DNA of 64,000 nucleotides from Endozoicomonas euniceicola. Lineage in GTDB: Bacteria > Pseudomonadota > Gammaproteobacteria > Pseudomonadales > Endozoicomonadaceae. The position numbers were made by a program, and so were the translations under genes. Positions within the stretch are counted from its first letter, which is position 1. Each line of letters opens with the position of its first letter. Positions 56,590 to 64,000 of the stretch are shown here, piece by piece. Where the stretch lies: the NCBI RefSeq assembly GCF_025562755.1, contig NZ_CP103300.1, forward strand, positions 620,001 through 684,000, read 5' to 3'. A model generated the notes under the pieces. The model saw nothing but the letters and a program-made list of their open reading frames with translations. It was not told the origin of the DNA and did not search any database.

Positions 56590-57837
56590 TCAAAGAGATG
56601 ACTCATAAAGCTCATCAAGATTAACATCCAACGCAGCAGCCTTGATTTCATTCACATGCAAAAGCCGGTCAAGCAGCTCTGAAAACCACTGTGGACGCCC
56701 CTCCCGGCTAATACTCGTCAAAGACTGCGCATCAGGCATGGGCCAGGGCAGTTGCTGACAGAACAAAGCAAGCTGCATCTGTCGTAAATCTTGCACCAGT
56801 ACCAACTCCCCCTGATGACTTTTACAGATCAACCCCTGATTCTGTAACAGGCCGACATAGCGCTCCCAGTCTTCCAGAGAGAGAGGCCAGTCATTCTGAT
56901 ACATTTTATAGTTGACCGTTTTTCCATGACAAAACTGTTGACGAAACATGGACAACACCACCAGAAGCCCCAGTAAGGGTGGCCAGTGTTCATCCTTTTG
57001 CTGCCCTACGGACATGGTAAGGTTGCGTACCATAACCGCCCCAAACAGAACGAGGTTCCAGCTAAGGTAAATCCAGACCAGAAAAACAGGCACCGCAGCA
57101 AAGGCACCATACACCAGTTCATAAGTCGGAGCCTGGGCAATAAACTGGGCAAACACGCCCTTGGCTACTTCAAGCACCGTGGCGATGACCACCGCACCAG
57201 TCAGAGCATACCGAAAAGGCACCTTGCGGTTTGGTACTGCGGCATAGAGCAGCGTCAACACCATAGCGCTAAGCAACACAGGCATCAGTCGCAACAAGGC
57301 AGACTCTGCGCCAAAAAACGCCGTTGTATCTGAAATAAATTTCAATGAAGCCAGGTAAGACGTCAGAACAAAACCCAGCCCAATCAAAAACGGGCCCAGG
57401 CTCAAAATAGCCCAGTACAGCAAGAAGCCGGAAACACCACGACGCACCTTATCCACCTGCCAGACTTTATTGATGGCTTTGTCCACGGTTTTCAGCATCA
57501 TGAAAGCGGTCACCATCAGAAACACCACACCGACCGCCGTTAGCTTGCGAGCCTGTTGAGAAAAACTGACCAAATACGTTTTGACGGTTTCACCCGCTGT
57601 TGGTACAAAGTTATGGAAGATAAAAGACTGTACCGTTTCGCCAATGCCCTGAAAGCTGGGAATAGCCGAGAGCAGGCTGTAAGTCACGGTCATCAAAGGC
57701 ACCACGGCAAACAGCGTGGTATAAGTAAGGGCAGCTGCACTGTCCATGCAGCCATTCTGAACAAACCGTTCCACCGTCGACTTGATAAACAACAGCAGTT
57801 GTTTGATGGAACGTGGGGAAAAATCGGGCCTGACCAT
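56590..57837 (-). CDS. YihY/BrkB-family inner-membrane protein
   Basis: A 415-aa protein with about six spans: RFVQNGCMDSAAALTYTTLFAVVPLMTV and FAAVPVFLVWIYLSWNLVLFGA are the family signature. It was formerly mis-annotated as RNase BN. The C-terminal ~120 residues are a soluble winged-helix-like tail. GAGGAG precedes the ATG. Its proximity to arsC matches the conserved order. Confidence 0.92.
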   Translation of the reverse strand: MVRPDFSPRSIKQLLLFIKSTVERFVQNGCMDSAAALTYTTLFAVVPLMTVTYSLLSAIPSFQGIGETVQSFIFHNFVPTAGETVKTYLVSFSQQARKLTAVGVVFLMVTAFMMLKTVDKAINKVWQVDKVRRGVSGFLLYWAILSLGPFLIGLGFVLTSYLASLKFISDTTAFFGAESALLRLMPVLLSAMVLTLLYAAVPNRKVPFRYALTGAVVIATVLEVAKGVFAQFIAQAPTYELVYGAFAAVPVFLVWIYLSWNLVLFGAVMVRNLTMSVGQQKDEHWPPLLGLLVVLSMFRQQFCHGKTVNYKMYQNDWPLSLEDWERYVGLLQNQGLICKSHQGELVLVQDLRQMQLALFCQQLPWPMPDAQSLTSISREGRPQWFSELLDRLLHVNEIKAAALDVNLDELYESSL

Positions 57838-57886
57838 GAGCTGCTCCTCAGCACATAAGGAGCAAAGGCCGTTCCCTTTACTCCCG

Positions 57887-57918
57887 GAAGCCTGCCGGAC
57901 TTAAGTCCGGCAGGCTTC
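57887..57918. repeat. 32-bp perfect palindrome
   Basis: GAAGCCTGCCGGACTT and AAGTCCGGCAGGCTTC pair perfectly with no loop. It lies between the YihY start and the DUF4136 stop. It has no T-run and is not a typical terminator. Confidence 0.8.
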
Positions 57919-57929
57919 TGGTCAGGATA

Positions 57930-58496
57930 TCAGCTACCAGCGGCTGGCGGAAAGCCTTTAAGAATGGCATCGACTGCATTATTGATCTGCTGTATACGTT
58001 TTTCCGGAGTCGAACGGTCAGGAATACGCGACTGGGAACGTCCACGCCAGACCAGCTCTTTACTGGCAGGGTCAATAAAATCGACCATCAAAGAACCTTC
58101 CTCGTAATCCCTCACACGGGTTTCTGACTGCACCCCCAGTCCCCAGCTGTTAATGCCATATCCCAGCGAGGTAGAAACGTGATTCTCTTCCCGGCGGGTT
58201 TTGGTTTTAGTGAGATAATTGACCAGAAAATCCGCTTGAGACTCGTCCACCATCCGGAACCCCTTGCCTTGCAGGTCACGGTTCACCGCAGCACGCACCC
58301 TGCGATCCTGCAGGCCGTCCAGGTGATAATCCAAGGATTGATCCTTATCAACGGTCAGCCAGGCATAGGTTTTCCAGCTGCTCATCTGCTGCTGAACCCT
58401 GGCCGACGTATCATAATCCCAGTCAACTCTCTGGCTGGCACAGCCCGCCAGTAATAAGACAAAACACCCTAATAACCAATGCCTGCTGCTTAACAT
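57930..58496 (-). CDS. DUF4136 lipoprotein
   Basis: A 188-aa lipoprotein (lipobox LLAGC, residue ~19) with the DUF4136 pattern: DYDTSARVQQQMSSWKTYAWL at the start and SLMVDFIDPASKELVWRGRSQSRI near the end. Outer-membrane or periplasmic, function unknown. AGGA precedes the ATG. Confidence 0.9.
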   Translation of the reverse strand: MLSSRHWLLGCFVLLLAGCASQRVDWDYDTSARVQQQMSSWKTYAWLTVDKDQSLDYHLDGLQDRRVRAAVNRDLQGKGFRMVDESQADFLVNYLTKTKTRREENHVSTSLGYGINSWGLGVQSETRVRDYEEGSLMVDFIDPASKELVWRGRSQSRIPDRSTPEKRIQQINNAVDAILKGFPPAAGS

Positions 58497-58684
58497 AGTG
58501 ATTTCCTATTCTGTTTGCGACCAAAGCAGAAGCATATTCCGTCTTATAAGTACTCTCCAGTTCAAGGGTGACAAATTACATAATATTTGCTCAATAAAGA
58601 GCGCATTAAACGGTTGTACAGAACCACAATCGGGTTTAGCATCTTCGCCTGAACAAGAAAAAGAGCATAAACGAGGAAACTTGC

Positions 58685-59032
58685 ATGGCTGTCACCCTCT
58701 ATCACAATCCACGCTGTTCCAAATCCCGTCAGACACTGGCGCTGCTGGAAGAACAGGGCGTCAGCCCGGACATCGTTCTGTATCTGGAAACGCCTCCTGA
58801 CGAAGCTACCCTGAAAATCCTGTTAGAACAACTGGGTCTGACAGCCAGAGAACTGCTGCGGAAAGGGGAGCAGGAGTACAAGGATAATAATCTGAAGAAC
58901 CCACAGCTGGATGATCAAGCGCTAATTCAGGCAATGCTGAAATACCCCAAATTGATTGAACGCCCCATTGTCGTCAATAAAGGGCAGGCCCGTATTGGCA
59001 GACCACCGGAATCGGTTCTGGAAATCCTTTAG
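58685..59032 (+). CDS. arsC: ArsC-family arsenate reductase
   Basis: A 115-aa thioredoxin-fold protein of the glutaredoxin-dependent ArsC family. It has HNPRCSKSRQTLALLEE (catalytic Cys), LLRKGEQEYK and LIERPIVVNKGQARIGRPPE (substrate-binding Arg residues). GAGG precedes the ATG. There is no ars operon around it; in this chromosomal context it is a conserved housekeeping-type copy. Confidence 0.92.
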   Translation: MAVTLYHNPRCSKSRQTLALLEEQGVSPDIVLYLETPPDEATLKILLEQLGLTARELLRKGEQEYKDNNLKNPQLDDQALIQAMLKYPKLIERPIVVNKGQARIGRPPESVLEIL

Positions 59033-59051
59033 ATGCTAGATCAAATGAAAA

Positions 59052-59723
59052 TCAAGAAACTTCACCCAGACACCTCCAGGAAGGGCTGTCGATGACGCAT
59101 CGATAAAAGGTCCACGGCATAACCGTTTGCGCGTCAACAGGCAGCAGCTTGGCACTGTGGGCAACACCAAAAGCAGCCTGATAACAGGAAACCACAAACA
59201 TACTACAATACGTTCCACCTTTGCCGCTCAGTTCCGGAGGGATGATGTTTCGCACCTTATACCATTCAAGTTTGCTGACGTACTCTATGGCTTTTTTTCC
59301 AAAAAAAACGGACCTGAATATTGCGGTATGAGACTTAAAATAACTGAATGTGCCAGGCACGGAGGCGACTGGGAGGGAGTAGTCAGTAGAAGCGACGTTA
59401 CTGCGTGATTTTCTTTCTATCAGCTTTACGTCATTGTTTGCAATGCACCACATTCTTGCCAGGTGAGACGCCTCCGTAGCAAAAGTATTTTGCTGGTCAG
59501 GGTTCAAGCGGTAAGCGAGGAAGCGGAAGCCTTTGTTTAGTCCAAAGGCACTAAACACCAGGCCATTGCGTGTTATATGGGATATCCACGGATGAGTCCC
59601 CACGTGACTGACAATAGAGGTGTGTGTCGCTGCATAATGAGGAATGCTCCAAAGAGGAATAGTCGATGCCCCCATGTGGAAATAAAAAAGAATATCACCC
59701 AGCTCCAAGTCATGCACATTCAT
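59052..59723 (-). CDS. Permuted papain-like peptidase/amidase (YiiX/C92-like)
   Basis: A 223-aa protein. The N-terminal LELGDILFYF...HTSIVSHVG (putative His) and the later GGTYCSMFVVSCYQAAF (putative Cys) in this permuted order fit the YaeF/YiiX family of Cys peptidases. No signal peptide is seen. The ATG at 59723 has AAGGT upstream. It converges on arsC with a 19-bp gap. Confidence 0.6.
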   Translation of the reverse strand: MNVHDLELGDILFYFHMGASTIPLWSIPHYAATHTSIVSHVGTHPWISHITRNGLVFSAFGLNKGFRFLAYRLNPDQQNTFATEASHLARMWCIANNDVKLIERKSRSNVASTDYSLPVASVPGTFSYFKSHTAIFRSVFFGKKAIEYVSKLEWYKVRNIIPPELSGKGGTYCSMFVVSCYQAAFGVAHSAKLLPVDAQTVMPWTFYRCVIDSPSWRCLGEVS

Positions 59724-59827
59724 GATATGACCTTGCACGCATTCATTTATAATTGCTCAGCTGCAATCATTTTAGTTAACGGTATGTCAGATTGGTGGAT
59801 GGAGTCTGCCAAATCAAACTTATCAGA

Positions 59828-60229
59828 ATGAAAACACCAAACAGTATGAGCAAAAATGTGAAGAACCAGACAATGATAAAAAAAGTCGCCTTCGTTTACC
59901 CGTTGACCATGGGCTTGTACGCCTGCCTGATGCTGACATTACTCGCAGAAACCTGGTGGCTGAATCCACCACCGGGTTCGAGACTGGCCATTACGGCTAT
60001 TCAGCTTATTCCTCTGACTCTGCCCCTGCAAGGGCTATTAAAGCGCAATCCAAGATCAGCCGCATGGCTGTGTTTTATCCTGTGTTTCTACTTTATCAGC
60101 GGAGTTTTATCGGTTTCCGCCCAGCCTGAGTCACCACACGGCTGGTTAACAGCAGGCGTCAGCTGTCTTCTTTTTACTGTGTCATTGTTGTTTATTCGCT
60201 GGCAGAGTCGATTAATGAAAGCCAGCTAA
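59828..60229 (+). CDS. DUF2069 membrane protein
   Basis: About 133 aa with four spans (KVAFVYPLTMGLYACLMLTLLAETWW; IQLIPLTLPLQGLLKRNPRSAAWLCFILCFYFISGVL; LFTVSLLFI), matching DUF2069. Starts at 59828 or 59846 are both possible. Its TAA stop is the first codon of the heptamer element at 60227. The family often accompanies wrbA/arsC. Confidence 0.85.
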   Translation: MKTPNSMSKNVKNQTMIKKVAFVYPLTMGLYACLMLTLLAETWWLNPPPGSRLAITAIQLIPLTLPLQGLLKRNPRSAAWLCFILCFYFISGVLSVSAQPESPHGWLTAGVSCLLFTVSLLFIRWQSRLMKAS

Positions 60230-60345
60230 CATACCCGGCTTTTAGCTTCTGGCTTCTGCCTTCTGGCTATTAGCAGTTCATACAGCCACCAACTAACAGC
60301 CAACAGCCAACAGCCAACAGCCAACAGCCAACAGCCATATATTCT
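60227..60345 (+). repeat. Heptanucleotide element, locus 4
   Basis: It begins TAACATACCCGG at the DUF2069 stop and has the core TATTAGCAGTTCATACAGCC. Six AACAGCC units (60295-60336) follow. It ends CATATATTCTA, which contains the stop codon of the convergent DUF748 gene. It fills the whole gap and could form the 3' hairpin of both mRNAs. Confidence 0.88.
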
Positions 60346-62413
60346 AATAGATAAATTCAAAACGCATCCGGGCCTGCCCGTCCACCACCTGTGCAGGTTC
60401 GATATGTAAACGCTTGCTATCGACTCCCGCCTCCAGCAGACAGTTCCTTATCGTTTGCTCACGCCCTTCAGCCAGCTTCTGAAAACTTTCCGGCTTGACC
60501 GGCCAGTGACTCACCAGCCAGTTTTCCGCCCTGACAACCCGCTGTTGCTGTGACAACTCGCCTACCTCCGGAAGTCGGCGATTGTGAATACGCAGATACA
60601 TCTGCTCAATTAGCTGTTCACGGGTTTCTAAAGGAATGCCGGCAACATTTTCAGGCTTTTCCTTAAGCAAGGTAGAGTAAAGTTCCAGCAGGTCTACATC
60701 CAGCTCTGCCCTGGCAAGACCTGCCCTGTCAGCCGTTCTGGAAGCAAATCCCTGAAACGACAAAGCAAGCGCAGGCCTGCGATTTAATACACTTGTCCAT
60801 TGACGAACCGTTTGTTCAGACTCATTACACAACAGTGCCTTTCCGGGCTGGTAATCAATCTTTTCAACCAGAGGTGTCTGGCTGCCTGACAGCTGACCCA
60901 GATAGAGTAAAGGCTTATCCGTCACACGCTTGAGACTTACCTTTACGCTGTTCTGCAACAGGTTAATCAGCGCAGAAGACAGGTTTTTTTCAGGCAGTTT
61001 ATGTGCCGCAACCGGCACAACGATTCGCCCTTTATTGTCCGTCATAACAGCCCGAATTAAAGGCAAGTTCCAGTCTGTTGCTGAACCGTTATCGGGTCGC
61101 GCGGTAAAACGAGTAAACGTCAGTCGCCCTTTGGCATGTCGTTCACCTGCCCCCCAGGACAACTGCATGACTGTACCCATCTTACTGCCTGCCAGGTCGT
61201 AACCTGCCACGACCCGCTTCTGTTTTGATACGGTTCCAAGGTCAACTTCTCTCAGATTGATCCGGGCTTTACCCTGACCATCACTATGAAGCTCTGCATC
61301 CACGACAACAGGCAATGTCTGCAAAGCGTAAGCAGCCCCCTTTAAAGTCAGCGCCTGCTCACTAATGCGAACAAGCTGCCCGTTCAGGTTGCTAAGCTCA
61401 GCTTTGCCGTGGTCGCTTTGCCATTGAGCTGGTTGGGAAAATAGATTCAGCCGCCTGAGTTCCAGCTCTGAAAAAGCCTTCAGTTGTTCTGGCAACAATG
61501 CCAGCGCCTGTTCACTCAAGAGTGCATCTGCATCATTCAGAGAGCCTTTAACTACCGATACGCTGCCATCAGACAAAGAGAACCCCAGCAGCTCAAGCTC
61601 GTCCCAGCGGATTTTCTGATCTTCAGCAAAGCTCATAAGCCCCTGCCGAAGTATCAGCGTCCCTTCCATACTGACACTCTGCCTGGGCGACCAGAAAACG
61701 CTCTGATTAGCACTGACTGTCGCCTGCTCCCAGTGTTCAAAAGAACTGTCAGGAAACGCTCCCTGAATCGTATCCAGCGGTACATTCCGAACATCAAGCT
61801 CACCATTAAGCTCACGAGCGCCCAGATCGAACTGTCCCTGAAATGCCCAATCACCCTTCTCAGATAAACCATCAATCGACAGTTTTAATTCACCACTGTT
61901 GCTGGTCTGTATCTGTATTGACTGATAGGCCAGAGAGGCCGCCAATGGTTGCGTCCCAGTGCGAGACAGAAACAAACCGCCCTTGCCCAGTTCAAAAGAC
62001 TTTACGACGGTTGTCATATATTTCTGAAGCGGTGAAGACGCAGTCGACACTGAACTGCCCAGGCGATCCAGATCAACATTAATAAATGGGCTTTGAAAAT
62101 AAAGGCCGGATAGTTGCAGGGCATCAGAAGAACTGAGAGTTGACAGGGGAATACGCATGCGAACTTCATCTGCACTGATCTGTAACCCTGGTACCAGATA
62201 CAGGTCGGAATCTTTAAGAATCAGCTCCCCGCTCAGCAGGGAGTAATCCACTCGCACGGGTAGAATTTCAATACCCGATTCCTGCGACAGCCTTTCCAGA
62301 AAGTGACGAGCCAGTCGTTCAGGCAAAAGAAAATAACCTGACAAAAGAGTCAGGAAAATAAGCAATCCAGCTAAGGCACTGACAAACCAACGAGACTGCG
62401 ATTGGTTTTGCAT
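60344..62413 (-). CDS. DUF748 (AsmA-like) envelope protein
   Basis: A 689-aa protein with one N-terminal membrane span (residues ~10-30) and a long beta-rich periplasmic part. Typical parts are LSGELILKDSDLYL, VPLSTL-like VRMRIPLSTLSSSD and the DUF748 C-terminal KISLKRV-like segment. The last ~120 residues (REQTIRNCLLEAGVDSKRLHIEPAQVV) look OmpA-like. AsmA-type proteins bridge the periplasm and carry lipids; that role is inference. Its stop lies in heptamer element 4. Confidence 0.75.
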   Translation of the reverse strand: MQNQSQSRWFVSALAGLLIFLTLLSGYFLLPERLARHFLERLSQESGIEILPVRVDYSLLSGELILKDSDLYLVPGLQISADEVRMRIPLSTLSSSDALQLSGLYFQSPFINVDLDRLGSSVSTASSPLQKYMTTVVKSFELGKGGLFLSRTGTQPLAASLAYQSIQIQTSNSGELKLSIDGLSEKGDWAFQGQFDLGARELNGELDVRNVPLDTIQGAFPDSSFEHWEQATVSANQSVFWSPRQSVSMEGTLILRQGLMSFAEDQKIRWDELELLGFSLSDGSVSVVKGSLNDADALLSEQALALLPEQLKAFSELELRRLNLFSQPAQWQSDHGKAELSNLNGQLVRISEQALTLKGAAYALQTLPVVVDAELHSDGQGKARINLREVDLGTVSKQKRVVAGYDLAGSKMGTVMQLSWGAGERHAKGRLTFTRFTARPDNGSATDWNLPLIRAVMTDNKGRIVVPVAAHKLPEKNLSSALINLLQNSVKVSLKRVTDKPLLYLGQLSGSQTPLVEKIDYQPGKALLCNESEQTVRQWTSVLNRRPALALSFQGFASRTADRAGLARAELDVDLLELYSTLLKEKPENVAGIPLETREQLIEQMYLRIHNRRLPEVGELSQQQRVVRAENWLVSHWPVKPESFQKLAEGREQTIRNCLLEAGVDSKRLHIEPAQVVDGQARMRFEFIY

Positions 62414-62465
62414 AGATACTCTCTGGTTACGCAGGTTAAAAGAGCAAACCGATATTTCGTATGAT

Positions 62466-62601
62466 TAAGGGGCGCAGCATTCAATAACTTACCGGGCGTT
62501 TGGCGGTTGGCTATTAGCTGCTCATACAGCCAACCGCCAATAGCCAATAGCCAATAGCCAATAGCCAATAGCCAATAGCCAATAGCCAATAGCGGTATAT
62601 G
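62466..62601 (+). repeat. Heptanucleotide element, locus 5
   Basis: It begins GGGCGCAGCATTCAA plus TAACTTACCGGG, exactly like locus 2, then the core TATTAGCTGCTCATACAGCC, seven AGCCAAT units (62542-62590) and AGCGGTATATGCTAA. The shared left end shows that loci 2 and 5 are copies of one element, though their repeat units differ (AAC versus AAT). The plus-strand and minus-strand frames across it are spurious. Confidence 0.9.
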
Positions 62602-62627
62602 CTAACCTTCAGCTCCTCAGTACTCAG

Positions 62628-63344
62628 CTACCAGCTCATAACCTGTTTCACAAAAGGGATGGTCAGCTTTCTTTTAGCCCTCAATGAGGCGCTGTCGAGC
62701 TTCTGAAGAATCCTGAATAAATGCCCCATATCGCGGTTACTGCGATAGATAATGAAGCGGGCAACATCTTCATTCATGTCCAGTCCCCGCAGATGAGCAC
62801 GCAACTGCAAGGCCGCGACTTTTTCTTTATCGACCAGCGGATGAACCTGAAACACTACCCCCCAGCTGAGCCGGGAAACCAGGTCTGGCAACTCAATCTT
62901 CAGAGCTTTGGGAGAACTGTCAGCCGCTACCAGCAAGCGGGTGTTTGCATCGCGCAGACGGTTGAAAAGATCGAACAGGGCTTCTTCCCATTCCGGAATA
63001 CCTGCCGCCGCATTGATATCATCAATACAGACCAGTTGCAGACTTTCCATCCCTTCCAGAAGCTTTGAAGGATAGTGCACCAGTTCATTCATAGGCAGAT
63101 AAATACTGCGCCCCTGGCGACTATCGACTTGATGGCAGGCAGCCTGCAGTAAATGACTGCACCCCACACCACTGGAGCCATACAGATAGATAAATTGCTC
63201 AGTTTCTATGCCGGGAACCTGTCGATCGATATCCAGCATATTAACCAATGCAGCATTCTGTCCGCTGAAAAAGTTAGCGAATGTAGCATCGTCCCTTAAC
63301 TGGACGCTGAGTGGCAATTGCACAGGCAGACTCATATACGACAT
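62628..63344 (-). CDS. hda: DnaA regulatory inactivator Hda
   Basis: A 238-aa AAA+ protein homologous to DnaA that, bound to the DNA clamp, triggers DnaA-ATP hydrolysis. The N-terminus QLPLSVQL is a clamp-binding motif. Walker A (GSSGVGCSHL, where the usual Lys is replaced by Cys), Walker B (LVCIDDINA) and sensor regions are recognisable. The unusual Walker A matches Hda's weakly ATP-binding nature. It neighbours the PerM gene as in pseudomonads. Confidence 0.9.
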   Translation of the reverse strand: MSYMSLPVQLPLSVQLRDDATFANFFSGQNAALVNMLDIDRQVPGIETEQFIYLYGSSGVGCSHLLQAACHQVDSRQGRSIYLPMNELVHYPSKLLEGMESLQLVCIDDINAAAGIPEWEEALFDLFNRLRDANTRLLVAADSSPKALKIELPDLVSRLSWGVVFQVHPLVDKEKVAALQLRAHLRGLDMNEDVARFIIYRSNRDMGHLFRILQKLDSASLRAKRKLTIPFVKQVMSW

Positions 63345-63491
63345 CAGGCAATGGATTGATAATATTTCACAGGCACTGCCCCACGTATAAAAACGCTACA
63401 GCCCCTGACTTTTCTGGCACCGGTGTTAGGTATTCTGTTACACCTTGCATGGTTCACTCCTCAGGCTGCTTTCCAGGCTACTCTTTACAAG

Positions 63492-64000
63492 CTACTCGCC
63501 AGGCTCGCCCGCATGATAAAGGTCACTTGCCTTGTAATTCCGATGCAGATGACGCAAGAGTACCATAATAATTGCAGCAAGTGGCAGTGCAATCAGCATG
63601 CCAATGAAACCAAACAACTGTCCACCTGCCATTAATGCAAAAATAACAGCCACCGGGTGCAAACCAATTTTATCCCCAACCAGCCATGGGGTAAGGACAT
63701 AGCCTTCCAGCATCTGCCCAACGGTAAATACCGCTGTCACGGCCAGTAAAGCCCAGTATTGGTCAAACTGGAAAAGTGCGACAATGATCGCCGTGGCAAA
63801 ACCAACAAAAAATCCCATGTAGGGAATGATGCTCGCCAGCCCTGCCAACAGACCAATCAGCATAGCGAACTGCAACCCGATCAGCCATAAGCCAGCGCTA
63901 TAAATTACACCGAGCGCCAGCATAACCATTAATTGCCCTTTTAGAAAGGCTCCCAGCACTTCATCGCACTCTTTCGACAAGGTAACGACTTCTGCTTCCA
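63492..64000 (-). CDS. PerM/AI-2E-family permease, 3' part
   Basis: The frame runs off the window. The visible C-terminal ~168 aa contain SKECDEVLGAFLKGQLMVML, LASIIPYMGFFVG, YVLTPWLVGDKIGLHPVAVIFALMAGGQLFG and LPLAAI, characteristic of the AI-2E/PerM family of membrane proteins. The true start is beyond position 64000. It precedes hda in the same direction. Confidence 0.92.
   Translation of the reverse strand, partial: EAEVVTLSKECDEVLGAFLKGQLMVMLALGVIYSAGLWLIGLQFAMLIGLLAGLASIIPYMGFFVGFATAIIVALFQFDQYWALLAVTAVFTVGQMLEGYVLTPWLVGDKIGLHPVAVIFALMAGGQLFGFIGMLIALPLAAIIMVLLRHLHRNYKASDLYHAGEPGE

Noticed and set aside
1..64000. tRNA, rRNA or prophage genes
   Set aside because: I found no cloverleaf-like tRNA with a CCA-adjacent acceptor, no rRNA segments and no phage structural genes. 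A tRNA scan would be the decisive test.

Overview
The window comes from a Gram-negative gammaproteobacterium. It carries lipoproteins with lipoboxes, OprD porins, a TonB-dependent receptor with a Fur box, and Hda with a clamp-binding N-terminus. A type III secretion class II chaperone, a chitobiose/cellobiose-type PTS permease and very large surface proteins suggest a marine, host-associated lineage such as Endozoicomonadaceae. That assignment is inference, not proof. The core gene order (hda, arsC, yihY, acylphosphatase, proS, oprD, HIT, slyX, cold-shock gene, aspS, yebC, ruvC, ruvA, ruvB) matches, from memory, the order around PA0947-PA0967 of Pseudomonas aeruginosa. I read the window as a conserved backbone into which lineage-specific blocks have been inserted.

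Layout. 0.1-3.6 kb: ruvB and ruvA (minus), separated by a RarD-like transporter, with a 3'-truncated carboxymuconolactone-decarboxylase-like gene beyond ruvA. 3.6-13.0 kb: four tandem copies of an unknown secreted protein (P1-P4, 632-660 aa), each unit carrying a copy of the last ~69 bp of ruvC, and then ruvC itself. 13.5-17.3 kb: an accessory patch with an IS605-type element whose tnpB has an amber codon, a HigBA-like and a ParDE-like toxin-antitoxin pair, and a leftover 3' fragment of a TonB receptor gene. 17.3-19.8 kb: a complete heme/hemoglobin-type TonB receptor behind a Fur box. 19.8-36.6 kb: a six-gene minus-strand operon of giant DUF11/choice-of-anchor/SdrB-like surface proteins, a 2000-aa barrel protein and an OmpA-like lipoprotein. 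37.0-39.7 kb: yebC and aspS. 39.8-42.8 kb: a methyltransferase and an orphan type III chaperone-substrate pair. 43.0-46.0 kb: two OprD porins. 46.2-51.8 kb: an HU-like protein, a membrane-anchored cold-shock-domain protein, slyX, HIT, proS, an epimerase and a lytic transglycosylase. 51.8-64.0 kb: a glycine-zipper lipoprotein, acylphosphatase, a TlpA-like lipoprotein, purT, a PTS EIIC, yihY, a DUF4136 lipoprotein, arsC, a papain-like peptidase, a DUF2069 protein, a DUF748 protein, hda and the 3' part of a PerM-type permease.

The most unusual structures are: (i) the ruvC-tail-tagged array P1-P4, whose products share a signal anchor, a disordered linker with a Cys/His cluster and a basic motif, and two diverged copies of one domain that vary in equivalent loops; (ii) the six-gene surface operon, whose separate proteins share an N-terminal module and a terminal beta-strand; (iii) a dispersed family of five heptanucleotide elements (2.2, 3.8, 54.8, 60.3 and 62.5 kb), several sitting on gene stop codons, with one cutting off the end of P1; and (iv) the orphan type III chaperone-substrate pair. 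ruvA, ruvB and ruvC have become physically separated here. The only LexA-like box I see among them is upstream of ruvC.
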